Assembly (NCBI GenBank): GCA_031549725.1
Contig: JAVBPH010000004.1
Location: 22,266-86,265 of the forward strand
DNA length: 64,000 bases
Source: UBA937 sp031549725
Lineage (GTDB): Bacteria; Spirochaetota; Spirochaetia; Treponematales; Breznakiellaceae
Reading direction: 5' to 3'
Positions within the stretch are counted from its first letter, which is position 1; every line of letters begins with the position of its first letter. Positions 17,745-26,288 of this stretch are shown piece after piece. The translations under genes and the position numbers were made by a program. The notes below the pieces were generated by a model, which was not told the origin of the DNA, searched no databases, and saw only the letters and a program-made list of their open reading frames with translations.

Positions 17745-18908
17745 TTAAAACAGATCACTTTTGATTCCATCCCAGGTAATCAGCTTTATACCCTGGTGAC
17801 TGAGCTTCAAATCTCCCGCATAAATCACACGGCAATTTTCAGGAGCTTCTTTGGAAAACTTCATCCACGAGTTTAACCCATCGAGAAAATCAGAAGAAAA
17901 TGTCTTACCGGATTTTATTTCGATAGCAGTGAGTTTTGATCCATTCTCCAGAACTGCATCAATTTCTATTCCCGTATTATCCCTCCAGAAATAAAGGTCC
18001 GGTGTCATTCCTTTGTTGAACCGTACCTTCAGCAATTCAGAGATGATAAATGATTCAAAAAGATTTCCCCGGTTTGGGTGAATAAAAAGCTGTTCTGAAT
18101 CATGAATACCCAGGAGACGGCAGGCAAGTCCTGGATCAAGAAAATAGAGCTTTGGTGTTTTAACCAGCCGCTTACCAAAGTTACGGTAATAAGGACGGAG
18201 GATATAAATAATCCCGCTGGTTTCTAAAATAGATATCCAGGCCTTTGCGGTATTATGGCTTAATCCGCAGTCAGCCGCTAGAACGCTTAAATTGATAAGT
18301 TGGCCGGAACGGGCGGCGCACATTTTCACAAAAGTCTGAAATTGCCCCAGGTCCTTCACGTTAATAATTAAACGCACATCCCGTTCGATATAAGAGGCAA
18401 TATAATTGGTGTACCAATCATAAGGAGACACATCCCTATCATAAAGAGGAGGATAAAGGCCGGTAACCATCGCTGTAAGAGAATCATCCGGTTTTCGATC
18501 AGCCCCGGTTAATTCTTCTATTGAAAATGGAAGCAGTGTCAGGAAAGCGGCCCTCCCCGCCAGTGACTCGGTTGCTTTTTCCAACAAATGAAACTGCTGT
18601 GAACCGGTAACAATATATTTCCCAGGGATAGGGTTTTTATCAATGGCTGTTTTTAAATAAGAGAATATTTCACTTACATACTGGGCCTCATCCAGAATGA
18701 GACCATCAGGATAATTATCCAGCAAGCCCCGGGGATCAGAACGAGCCAGTGCAGCTATATCCGGATCTTCAAGGGAAATATATGGTTTATGGGGAAAGGC
18801 TTTTTTTGCCAGGGTTGTCTTTCCGGATTGCCGGGGACCGGTAATGCAGATGAGAGGAAATCCCTTTGCATAACGCTGCAGTGTCACTTCTGCTGTTCTT
18901 TTGATCAT
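17745..18908 (-). CDS. AAA_14 / DUF4143 ATPase
   Basis: 387 aa, intact. Walker A GPRQSGKTT at about 24-32, Walker B GLILDEAQY at about 68-76, sensor-like VTGSQQFHLLEK and SLAGRAAFLTLLPFS, then the DUF4143 region (ERDVRLIINVKDLGQF, GLSHNTAKAWISILETSGIIYILRPY, KTPKLYFLDPGLACRLLG) and a terminal nuclease-like EIDAVLENGSKLTAIEIKSGK. These ATPases are common, often multicopy, and of unclear role (a defence or selfish-element link has been proposed). No ribosome site is visible, and an 18-bp-arm palindrome lies just upstream. Three relatives near 48946-51600 are broken. Confidence 0.85.
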   Translation of the reverse strand: MIKRTAEVTLQRYAKGFPLICITGPRQSGKTTLAKKAFPHKPYISLEDPDIAALARSDPRGLLDNYPDGLILDEAQYVSEIFSYLKTAIDKNPIPGKYIVTGSQQFHLLEKATESLAGRAAFLTLLPFSIEELTGADRKPDDSLTAMVTGLYPPLYDRDVSPYDWYTNYIASYIERDVRLIINVKDLGQFQTFVKMCAARSGQLINLSVLAADCGLSHNTAKAWISILETSGIIYILRPYYRNFGKRLVKTPKLYFLDPGLACRLLGIHDSEQLFIHPNRGNLFESFIISELLKVRFNKGMTPDLYFWRDNTGIEIDAVLENGSKLTAIEIKSGKTFSSDFLDGLNSWMKFSKEAPENCRVIYAGDLKLSHQGIKLITWDGIKSDLF

Positions 18909-18927
18909 ATAACAAGTTTAAAACATT

Positions 18928-18964
18928 TTTTACAAATTGTCAATTTAATTGACAATTTGTAAAA
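18928..18964. promoter_or_regulatory. 37-bp palindrome upstream of the DUF4143 ATPase gene
   Basis: Perfect 18-bp arms around a single central T at 18946 (core TTGTCAATT / AATTGACAA), 20-56 bp before the ATPase start at 18908. The odd centre and position suggest an operator for a dimeric repressor. It has no GC stem or U tract on the gene side, so a terminator is less likely. Confidence 0.5.
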
Positions 18965-19020
18965 TTGCCTTATTCTATCGTGGTCCTCGGGCAGCATATA
19001 TGGTTGAATAATATATTGCT

Positions 19021-19037
19021 GTTTTGAAAAAGCCTCA
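19021..19037. repeat. Family A remnant
   Basis: GTTTTGAAAAAGCCTC matches the terminal arm of family A; the rest of the element is missing. It is adjacent to the 3' end of the FGE-like gene. Confidence 0.5.
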
Positions 19038-19078
19038 GAATATAGAAAATTTACATTTTTACAATCAGCTCTATCAAA

Positions 19079-20005
19079 TTAATGATTACGCACAACACGA
19101 AAACCGGTATGATCATCCCCGCGACCTGGATCACCCTGAGCCCGGGCTGTTAATTCTGCCATGCCTGCAGATACTGTCCCGCCGCGGCGAACCCTGCGGT
19201 TTTCACCGGAAGAAGATGGGCCTACAGGGTCTGTCTGCGCCCCCCTTAGGTTACTCCCTAACCAGTCCCAGTCCCAACACCACTCATACACATTACCGCT
19301 CATATCAAATAATCCCAATCCATTAGGTGCTTTCAACCCAACTTCATGGGTGCAGCCTCCTCTGTTGCCACTTCTTGCGGGCGTACTTTCAAACCAAGCT
19401 ACCGCATAGGGATCATCGCTTCCGGACCATGTAAACTTTTCATACAAATGCCCTCCCTTTCCGGCATATTCCCATTCGGCTTGAGTGGGTAACCGGTAGC
19501 CATTTGCGTTCCAGTCAGGGGTTATTACTGCAGAAATTATCGGATAGGAACCTGCTATATTTTCAGCATCATATGCAGGACGCCTGCTGCTGATTAAATA
19601 AACCGGCGAAAGCCCTTCCCTTTCGCTCAACCTGTTGCAGAATTCTACCGCGTCGTACCAGGTTACCATTTCTACGGGTAATCTGCGGACATTTTCACCG
19701 GAGGGTGCTGTGGTAAAACGGCTTGGATTATATCCCATGACCTCCTCATATTGAGCTTGAGTTACCTGATACTTACCTATGTAAAACCCTTTTGTTAAGG
19801 TTACCCCATGAACTGAATTAGAGTTATCCTTGCCTACCGTTCCCAGGTTTCTCCCCATCTCGAAATTACCCGCTTCCACCAAAACCAATTCCATGAAATC
19901 TTTGTTGGACGGATCACTTTTTACACCGTTACCTGTAACACAATTCGCAACCAAAAAAGCAATGGATATGATACTCAAAAAACAAATCATTTTTCTTGTT
20001 TGCAT
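19079..20005 (-). CDS. FGE-fold (SUMF1-like) lipoprotein
   Basis: 308 aa; GGGAG upstream. Lipoprotein signal ends IAFLVANC. The whole mature part is the formylglycine-generating-enzyme fold: FVLVEAGNFEMG-type start (MELVLVEAGNFEMG), KGFYIGKYQVTQAQYEEVMG, PVEMVTWYDAVEFCNRLS, YRLPTQAEWEYAGKGG, NGLGLFDMSGNVYEWCWD and the terminal GRGDDHTGFRVVR. Spirochaetes carry many such proteins that lack the sulfatase-activating cysteine pair; this one is probably structural or binding. The local sulfatase has its own radical-SAM activator, so this need not be its partner. Confidence 0.85.
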   Translation of the reverse strand: MQTRKMICFLSIISIAFLVANCVTGNGVKSDPSNKDFMELVLVEAGNFEMGRNLGTVGKDNSNSVHGVTLTKGFYIGKYQVTQAQYEEVMGYNPSRFTTAPSGENVRRLPVEMVTWYDAVEFCNRLSEREGLSPVYLISSRRPAYDAENIAGSYPIISAVITPDWNANGYRLPTQAEWEYAGKGGHLYEKFTWSGSDDPYAVAWFESTPARSGNRGGCTHEVGLKAPNGLGLFDMSGNVYEWCWDWDWLGSNLRGAQTDPVGPSSSGENRRVRRGGTVSAGMAELTARAQGDPGRGDDHTGFRVVRNH

Positions 20006-20379
20006 ACATTAAACTCCCTTTCACATTATAAAGTTTTCGTTTTTTTACTGCTATTTATAGCTTTTTCAATTTGTTATAAATCCGGAATTTCTTCTTTAAT
20101 AATTCCTTCAAAACTGATATTTATATTTTCTCCGAATACCTTTTCTCCTGTTTTTAACAACAAGAAATTATATATTAAATTTGTTACTTGCGCATTTTAT
20201 CTTAAATTGGTGATTATTACTGATAATTACGGCATATTTTAAAAAGTCTCGCAGAACTTTACTGTTATACGAAGTACCTCATGTCTTTACAGGGTGCCTC
20301 AAAAAGTGAACAGTGTAGTAATTACCAACACTGTTCACTCCCGACACAATTACTTGCGAGATTCAATATACCCATACTC
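20006..20379. other. AT-rich intergenic region
   Basis: Between two minus-strand lipoprotein genes. Only short unsupported frames; it holds the terminator hairpin at 20305-20339 and the promoter/ribosome site of the FGE-like gene. Confidence 0.4.
20305..20339 (-). terminator. Terminator of the RCC1-repeat gene
   Basis: AGTGAACAGTGT and ACACTGTTCACT are perfect 12-bp arms with an 11-nt loop. On the minus strand the stem is followed by TTTTT, 40 bp past the stop of the RCC1 gene. Confidence 0.7.
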
Positions 20380-21567
20380 CTAATTACCAGCCGCTGGTAT
20401 AATTTGGATGGGATTACTACTGTTTGTTCTTGTCCCATTACCAAGCTGGCCAAAACTATTGTCACCCCACGCCCACAGGCTGCCGTCCGATCTTATAGCC
20501 ACAGTGTGCTTTCCGCCAGCTGAAATGGAAGTTACCTGGGATAGAGCTGTACCGCCGAGACCGGAACCATTCTTGTTTACAGTTTCCGCAAAAACACGTT
20601 GCGTCGTGGTTCCGTCGCCAAGTTGACCGCTGCTATTATCGCCCCATGCCTTAAGGGTACCATCAGCCAACTTAACCACCGTGTGCAGACTGCCCGCAGA
20701 AACAATATCAGGATCGTGAACACCCGGAGCGAGTACCGGGTTATTGCGTTGCGTTGTGGTCCCGTCACCAAGTTGACCGTAACTATTGGCGCCCCACGCC
20801 ATAAGGGTGCCATTCATTATAGCTACCGTGTATTGCCCGCCCGCTGAAAGAGAGTCAGCGCCGGAAATGACCGTAACACTTACCGGGGTATTGCTAGGCA
20901 ATGCACTCCCGTTGCCAAGTTGACCGTAACTATTGGCGCCCCACGCTTTAAAAGTGCCACCATCTATTTTGACAACAGTATGCTGTCCGCCCGCTGAAAT
21001 TGTATCTATGCCGGAAACGTTCACAGTTACCGGTGAATGGCGTTGCGTCGTGGTCCCGTCGCCAACCTGGCCAACATCATTAGCGCCCCATGCCTTAAGG
21101 GCACCATTCATCAACTTAACCACCGTGTGATAATTCCCTGCTGCCACGGAATCCGCATTATCCATTATATATACAGGAGTATCCCGGTCTACTATTGTGC
21201 CGTCACCAATCTGGCCGTAATTATTCCTTCCCCAACCCCACAAACTGCCGTCCGTTTTGATGGCTAGAGTATGCTCGTAACCCGCTGCGACGGAAACCAC
21301 GTCGTCCATTATTTTTACAGGAGCATCCTGGTCTTCTGTTGTACCATCACCAAGCTGTCCATAAGTATTTCTTCCCCAACCCCATAAACTTCCGTCTGTC
21401 CTGATGGCCAGAGTATGCTCGTATCCTGCAGCCACAGTTTTTACGCCAATTACGGGCGTAGTGTCACCCCCTCCACCTGAAGCGGGGTTTCCACAGGACA
21501 ACAAAAAAAAGGAAACAACAAGGGTTGATAAAAACACTTTTTTTGCCCGTTTATGTATATTTTTCAT
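20380..21567 (-). CDS. RCC1-repeat lipoprotein
   Basis: 395 aa; AAGGAG 7 nt before ATG. Lipoprotein signal ends LLSC. Then about seven RCC1-type blades of roughly 45-50 residues (SVAAGYEHTLAIKTDGSLWGWG.N.YGQ.GDGT), enough for a complete seven-bladed propeller. Bacterial RCC1 lipoproteins are surface proteins of unknown ligand. Blades 1 and 2 are near-identical at protein level, a sign of recent internal duplication. Its own terminator lies downstream. Confidence 0.85.
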   Translation of the reverse strand: MKNIHKRAKKVFLSTLVVSFFLLSCGNPASGGGGDTTPVIGVKTVAAGYEHTLAIRTDGSLWGWGRNTYGQLGDGTTEDQDAPVKIMDDVVSVAAGYEHTLAIKTDGSLWGWGRNNYGQIGDGTIVDRDTPVYIMDNADSVAAGNYHTVVKLMNGALKAWGANDVGQVGDGTTTQRHSPVTVNVSGIDTISAGGQHTVVKIDGGTFKAWGANSYGQLGNGSALPSNTPVSVTVISGADSLSAGGQYTVAIMNGTLMAWGANSYGQLGDGTTTQRNNPVLAPGVHDPDIVSAGSLHTVVKLADGTLKAWGDNSSGQLGDGTTTQRVFAETVNKNGSGLGGTALSQVTSISAGGKHTVAIRSDGSLWAWGDNSFGQLGNGTRTNSSNPIQIIPAAGN

Positions 21568-21857
21568 AGCGTTGCTCCTTATCTAACAAATATGACTTTT
21601 AAAAAATCAATAATTAACCCTACCGGGAGTATTCCAGTTCTTTCACGAATTTAGTCTGTATCTCCTGGGAATTATATCTAAACCATGACAACATCCAACC
21701 GGGAAACAAAACCAGGATGTCCCATCCTTATATACTTTTGGCACTTATCAGTTCCCAGTTACATACTGAAGTGGTACACAAGTCAACATGGCGGCAGAGT
21801 TTTCATCAGACAAACCATCTGCCACCCGAAACAACATGCTCAACGTCCGGACTTTTA

Positions 21858-22424
21858 CTACCCTTTTAAATATTCATAAACATTTTTTAAGGTCCAGCCT
21901 ATTTTATAAGTAGCCGTATATTTATTTCCATAGGCTGTAAAATTTTCAGGATACGAATTATTAGTAAAAGTATATCCCTCCCTTAAGTAATAAGAGGATT
22001 GGCACGCAGATTTATCACCTGCAAAAATAAGAAGTCCCAGATATGCGCCCACGCTGTTTCTTATTTCCTTTGGGACATCCGCGGTTTCTTTGGTTAAAAC
22101 ATTTTTACCATCCTTTCCAAAGGCATCCATAAAATATACTATGGTCACCTTTGCATTACCCTGGGGCAGCGGCCCATTAAGAACAGCGCCGCCTCCCTTT
22201 GCCTGGCTTTTCCCCGAAACCTGCCCGAATTTAGCTATGGCTTCATTCATATATGCATAAGCCGAATCCAAATCATCAAACGTTTTTTCACCGCCTATTC
22301 CGGAAAAATAATACTCAAACTCATGCTGCCTTGCTTCACTTGCAGGGCTTGGCTGGGTTGACGTTGATGCACAGCCGCAAAAAAGCAGGGCACATCCCAC
22401 AAGGGACAGGAAAAATAATCGCAT
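21858..22424 (-). CDS. Small lipoprotein of unknown function
   Basis: ATG 22424 with AAGGAG upstream and signal MRLFFLSLVGCALLFCGC is the real start; the frame extends upstream to 22517 without support. 188 aa, with FDDLDSAYAYMNEAIAKFGQ and VTIVYFMDAFG ... EIRNSVGAYLGLLIF. No known domain. Lipidated at Cys18 or so and exported. Confidence 0.6.
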   Translation of the reverse strand: MRLFFLSLVGCALLFCGCASTSTQPSPASEARQHEFEYYFSGIGGEKTFDDLDSAYAYMNEAIAKFGQVSGKSQAKGGGAVLNGPLPQGNAKVTIVYFMDAFGKDGKNVLTKETADVPKEIRNSVGAYLGLLIFAGDKSACQSSYYLREGYTFTNNSYPENFTAYGNKYTATYKIGWTLKNVYEYLKG

Positions 22425-22635
22425 AGTTTCTCTCCTTGGAAAAAAATATCCGGTATTATGATGATACCGTATTGTGATCGTTTTTATTAGGGTAAGGACC
22501 CGGCGCCTGGGGATCAACTGCTCCCATGTAAGCCTTATTGTCCGTGGCGGGCATCACCCCAGGTAAACACAAGGACAATAACTTAGCTAATGATGACATC
22601 CTGATCATTCCCCCCAGGTCGACAGCCATGTCCCC

Positions 22636-25600
22636 TTATGGTCCAATAACTATAATAATACTACCGTTTGAATCGATTTTATCAGCATTTCCATAATACA
22701 AGAATTTCTGGTAATTTTCTGAAACATTTCCTGCTAATACCCTGAAGCCCACAAAATTGGTACCCTGGACAATGTTAGCTGCTATAGTCTGGGTTAATAT
22801 ACCACTTATAGTAATGAGCCCACCGTAGCGGGATAAACTTACGGTATTACTATTATCAGGTTTTACTAACGAATTTCCACTCATGGTGAAAGTACCTCCG
22901 TCTACCGCTACTCCGCCGCCATGGTCAACGGCAGTATTATCACGTATTATGGCATTATCACCCATAGCAAACGTCCCAAATGTGGCTACCCCACCGCCAT
23001 ATCCACCGGATGTATTGTTGTAGATCGAAGCATTATCGTTCATGATGAAGGTACTTTGACCATCCACATAGACTCCGGCGCCTGCTTGAAGAGTATCATT
23101 ACTGCAGACCACTGAATTTCCATTCATAACAAGGGCACCGCTCACCAATGCTATACCGCTGCCGTTGCTAGAAGATGTAGAATGTTTGCTGCTTTGTATA
23201 GTTACGTTATAATTCAGCGTCAGATTTCCGGAACATTTAATCATGCCCCTGTCCCACATTTCCATTCCTTCATTTTTTCCGCCGTCAATGATAATGTTAC
23301 CGTAGGTTCCAGAACTACCGGCAGGGCCAAAGGTCAGGCCTGCCCCTGTTTCAACGCTGAACATGGCTTTCAAATCTGTAACTGTCCGTTTAATAATATA
23401 ATTCGTACCGGAAGTTCCGGCGGGAGGTAAAACATGGATATACTTTCCCCCTGGTACAGTCACGGTTTCATTCTGGGTTATCAGGGCGGAACGGAGGGTG
23501 ATAACATCAGGATTGGTTGATGACCCTGCTGCACAGAGGGCAGCAATACCGAGGGCCCCGTAATACCGGGTGATTCCGCTTTCCCGGGAAGCAATGGCCA
23601 TAACCAGTTTACCGGCGCTGTCTATGGCCCAGCGATTGGTCCCGGAAGTTTCCTGCCGGATATGGAATCTGGCAATATTTGCCGGTGTTAGCAGTGTTGG
23701 GGGACTTGCAGTAATGATAGTCCGCTGCGGCGTGGTCGCATAATTATCCGGAGTAACCAGGATACTTTCCATGGGGACTGAATCGGCAAAATTTTCTACA
23801 ATATTGATCTTTGCAGAGCTGTTATAGAAGAATACATCATTATTGCTGTTTATCATGGCTCCCCCGCCGATGGACAAAATCGATGTTGCAGTATATAAAC
23901 ATATCCCGGCGCCTTTTTCGGTGATGTCGGTACCTATCATGTTTCCCGTAATAGTGCCCCCGGTAATCCTATAAGTACCATTGGGCCCCACAAATATCCC
24001 TCCGCCTTCATCGGAAGCGCTGTTCCCGCTGATGGTCCCGCCAGTCATGGTACAGGTTCCTGCGGTTACATATATCCCCCCTCCGTAACTGCCAATCGAA
24101 TCATTTCCCGTGAAAGTACAGTTCGTAAGGATAGCATTACTGCCGGAACTGGACAGCCCTCCGCCAGCCCCGTTTGAAATATTTCCGGAAAATTCGCAAT
24201 TGGTGAGCTTGGCATTACTGCTGCTAGCATTATACATACCACCCCCATTGGTAATGGATTCATTGTTTTCAAATTTACAATCCGTAACCACGGGACTGCT
24301 GGCAAAATTGAATATCCCCCCACCGTTGGCAGCGGAAGCATTCCCTGTAAAAATACAGCTGTTGATACTGGGATCACAGGAAATATTGACCATACCACCG
24401 CCATTACTACCGTTATTTACACTGTTGTCACTGGCATACCCCCCGGTGACAGTCACATTCTGGAGTTTCGCGGTATTTGTAAGATTAAGCCCGTAGGGGT
24501 GGTGGAACACATGGAGGGCATCATTATCGTCCCTGATTTCATTCTTATTTAGATCCCCGGAAAGTACAGTTTGGGACGCATTCCCCCCAGGAATGATCCC
24601 GGTTTCGGTCCCGGCAAACCCGCCGATCACCGTAACCCCGTTCCTCAGGGAGAAATGTTTATGCCGCGGGTTAGTATCATCAATATTGGAATCAAAAGCC
24701 TTATTTGGCCATGATGTAGGATAGTAGGTTCCCGCCTTGATAAGTACATGGGTTTTTCCGTTGGCAGCGGCATAGTTAATGGCCTCCTGCACATCCCCCA
24801 GGGCATGCCCCCAGGAAAATCCCGTCCGGCTTCCCGAACCTCCTGGTACTACATAGATATAATTACCCTCCGCCTGGGACCGGTTGTCCGTATTTCTCTG
24901 TAAACCGTCTTCGTTGATAACGGCCAGGGCGACCGTATATGCGGCATTCACCGTGGTTTCCATGGAGGAGAATGCGGTGACCTTATAATTACCCGAGCCC
25001 AGGGGAACCTCATCGACAATCCCCGGACCCGACCAATTATCCCATACTGAGCCAGTCCTGCCTCGGGTATAGGTTTCACTAACACCATTACAGGATACCA
25101 CAAACCTGGTTGCACCCCGGCAATCATTATCGTCGACCAAATTCCAGGATATGGTTAATCCCGTTCCCGTACCGGTGGGGGTAACTTCCACTATACTTGG
25201 AGTTTTGGGATAATCATTATACTTTATTACAGGTATGTCGTAGGGATAGTTCAGAAATTCCCGCTGTGTTTCATCATTTACAATAAGCGTAAGCTTCATA
25301 CGGAACATATGACCGTAATTCGTCTGTCCTAAATGAATCCTTACAATATCGGATCCAGCGGAGGTTTCTGTCTCAACAGAAACCCCATTTATGTAAATTG
25401 AGGTCCCGGTCAGTTTTACCCAATCATTATTCAACCATTCATATAATTGAGGTTTAAGATCATATCCCCTGGGGTTCCGCAGGCGTATACTGAGGGTAGT
25501 ATCCAATGAAGGCAGAAGGATAATCCTGTTATTATCCCTCAAAATAACAGGGTCGGGTAAGCCGGCCGCATGAATTTCTTCCAGCTGTTCCGCCGCCGCA

Positions 25601-25740
25601 TTATTCGTATATTCATCAATATATTTGGGAACCGAAAGATTAAAGAGGTCGCAGCCTGTTAATAAAAGGACCGCGGAAAACAGCAAACCCAACCATACAA
25701 TAACATCGGAAAACATAAACCGACATCGCATTTTTTCCAT
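22636..25740 (-). CDS. Giant Pmp-like beta-helix lipoprotein (module chimera)
   Basis: About 1034 aa from ATG 25740 (AAGGTGG upstream). Lipoprotein signal ends LLLTGCDLF, then PKYIDEYTNNAAAEQ as in the 7284 protein, an Fn3-like region (VTPTGTGTGLTISWNLVDDNDC), a module almost identical to the 5399 protein (HVLIKAGTYYPTSWPNK, RHKHFSLRNGVTVIGGF), and two blocks of beta-helix coils (GGGI.N..S.P, GGGVAV.GGTFTM). It therefore combines the N-terminal module of one neighbour with the central module of the other. Surface-exposed adhesin-like role inferred. Confidence 0.75.
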   Translation of the reverse strand: MEKMRCRFMFSDVIVWLGLLFSAVLLLTGCDLFNLSVPKYIDEYTNNAAAEQLEEIHAAGLPDPVILRDNNRIILLPSLDTTLSIRLRNPRGYDLKPQLYEWLNNDWVKLTGTSIYINGVSVETETSAGSDIVRIHLGQTNYGHMFRMKLTLIVNDETQREFLNYPYDIPVIKYNDYPKTPSIVEVTPTGTGTGLTISWNLVDDNDCRGATRFVVSCNGVSETYTRGRTGSVWDNWSGPGIVDEVPLGSGNYKVTAFSSMETTVNAAYTVALAVINEDGLQRNTDNRSQAEGNYIYVVPGGSGSRTGFSWGHALGDVQEAINYAAANGKTHVLIKAGTYYPTSWPNKAFDSNIDDTNPRHKHFSLRNGVTVIGGFAGTETGIIPGGNASQTVLSGDLNKNEIRDDNDALHVFHHPYGLNLTNTAKLQNVTVTGGYASDNSVNNGSNGGGMVNISCDPSINSCIFTGNASAANGGGIFNFASSPVVTDCKFENNESITNGGGMYNASSSNAKLTNCEFSGNISNGAGGGLSSSGSNAILTNCTFTGNDSIGSYGGGIYVTAGTCTMTGGTISGNSASDEGGGIFVGPNGTYRITGGTITGNMIGTDITEKGAGICLYTATSILSIGGGAMINSNNDVFFYNSSAKINIVENFADSVPMESILVTPDNYATTPQRTIITASPPTLLTPANIARFHIRQETSGTNRWAIDSAGKLVMAIASRESGITRYYGALGIAALCAAGSSTNPDVITLRSALITQNETVTVPGGKYIHVLPPAGTSGTNYIIKRTVTDLKAMFSVETGAGLTFGPAGSSGTYGNIIIDGGKNEGMEMWDRGMIKCSGNLTLNYNVTIQSSKHSTSSSNGSGIALVSGALVMNGNSVVCSNDTLQAGAGVYVDGQSTFIMNDNASIYNNTSGGYGGGVATFGTFAMGDNAIIRDNTAVDHGGGVAVDGGTFTMSGNSLVKPDNSNTVSLSRYGGLITISGILTQTIAANIVQGTNFVGFRVLAGNVSENYQKFLYYGNADKIDSNGSIIIVIGP

Positions 25741-26288
25741 ACTTTCCACCTTTAAACGCCGATACAAAAATGACCGATTTACCGTTTTTCTGAATTCAAC
25801 TATGATGTATGTATATATAATTATATCATCATAACGACAAAAAAATATAGCGCCATTTAAAAAAACATGTTCCAGGGTACAATTCCGCTTTTCGACACCT
25901 TCCGGGCATTCTCAAAGTTAGAATAACTTTACTTTTGAACACAATTTTTAAAGAGAACATTAAAACACGCCATACTGCCTCCCCATCATTATTCCCTGTC
26001 ATTTATTGATTTATAACCAAATATTCACGATATTTAATAAATACGGAGGATTTAAAAAAATGACATATCGAAGCGGTTAAAAAATCTTCAAATTTACGGT
26101 ATATGCCTAATGTTCACTGATCAGGGTAATTGTACCGCCACGTAAAGACTTGGGCTTCAGGAAAACAGGCTTTTCTTAAATGACCCAACCTTCCATGATC
26201 AAATAAGCCGGAATTACAGGCTTCTGGAGGGCGCCACCAACATATCAATTCCGACCCGCTTATTTGGTTGATTTTCTAAGGAGAAAAT
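25741..26288. other. Promoter region and leader of the sulfatase gene
   Basis: 548 bp, AT-rich, divergent between the Pmp gene and the sulfatase gene. A six-codon frame (MTYRSG) at 26060-26080 has a strong GGAGG upstream and could be a leader peptide. No other gene seen. Confidence 0.35.
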
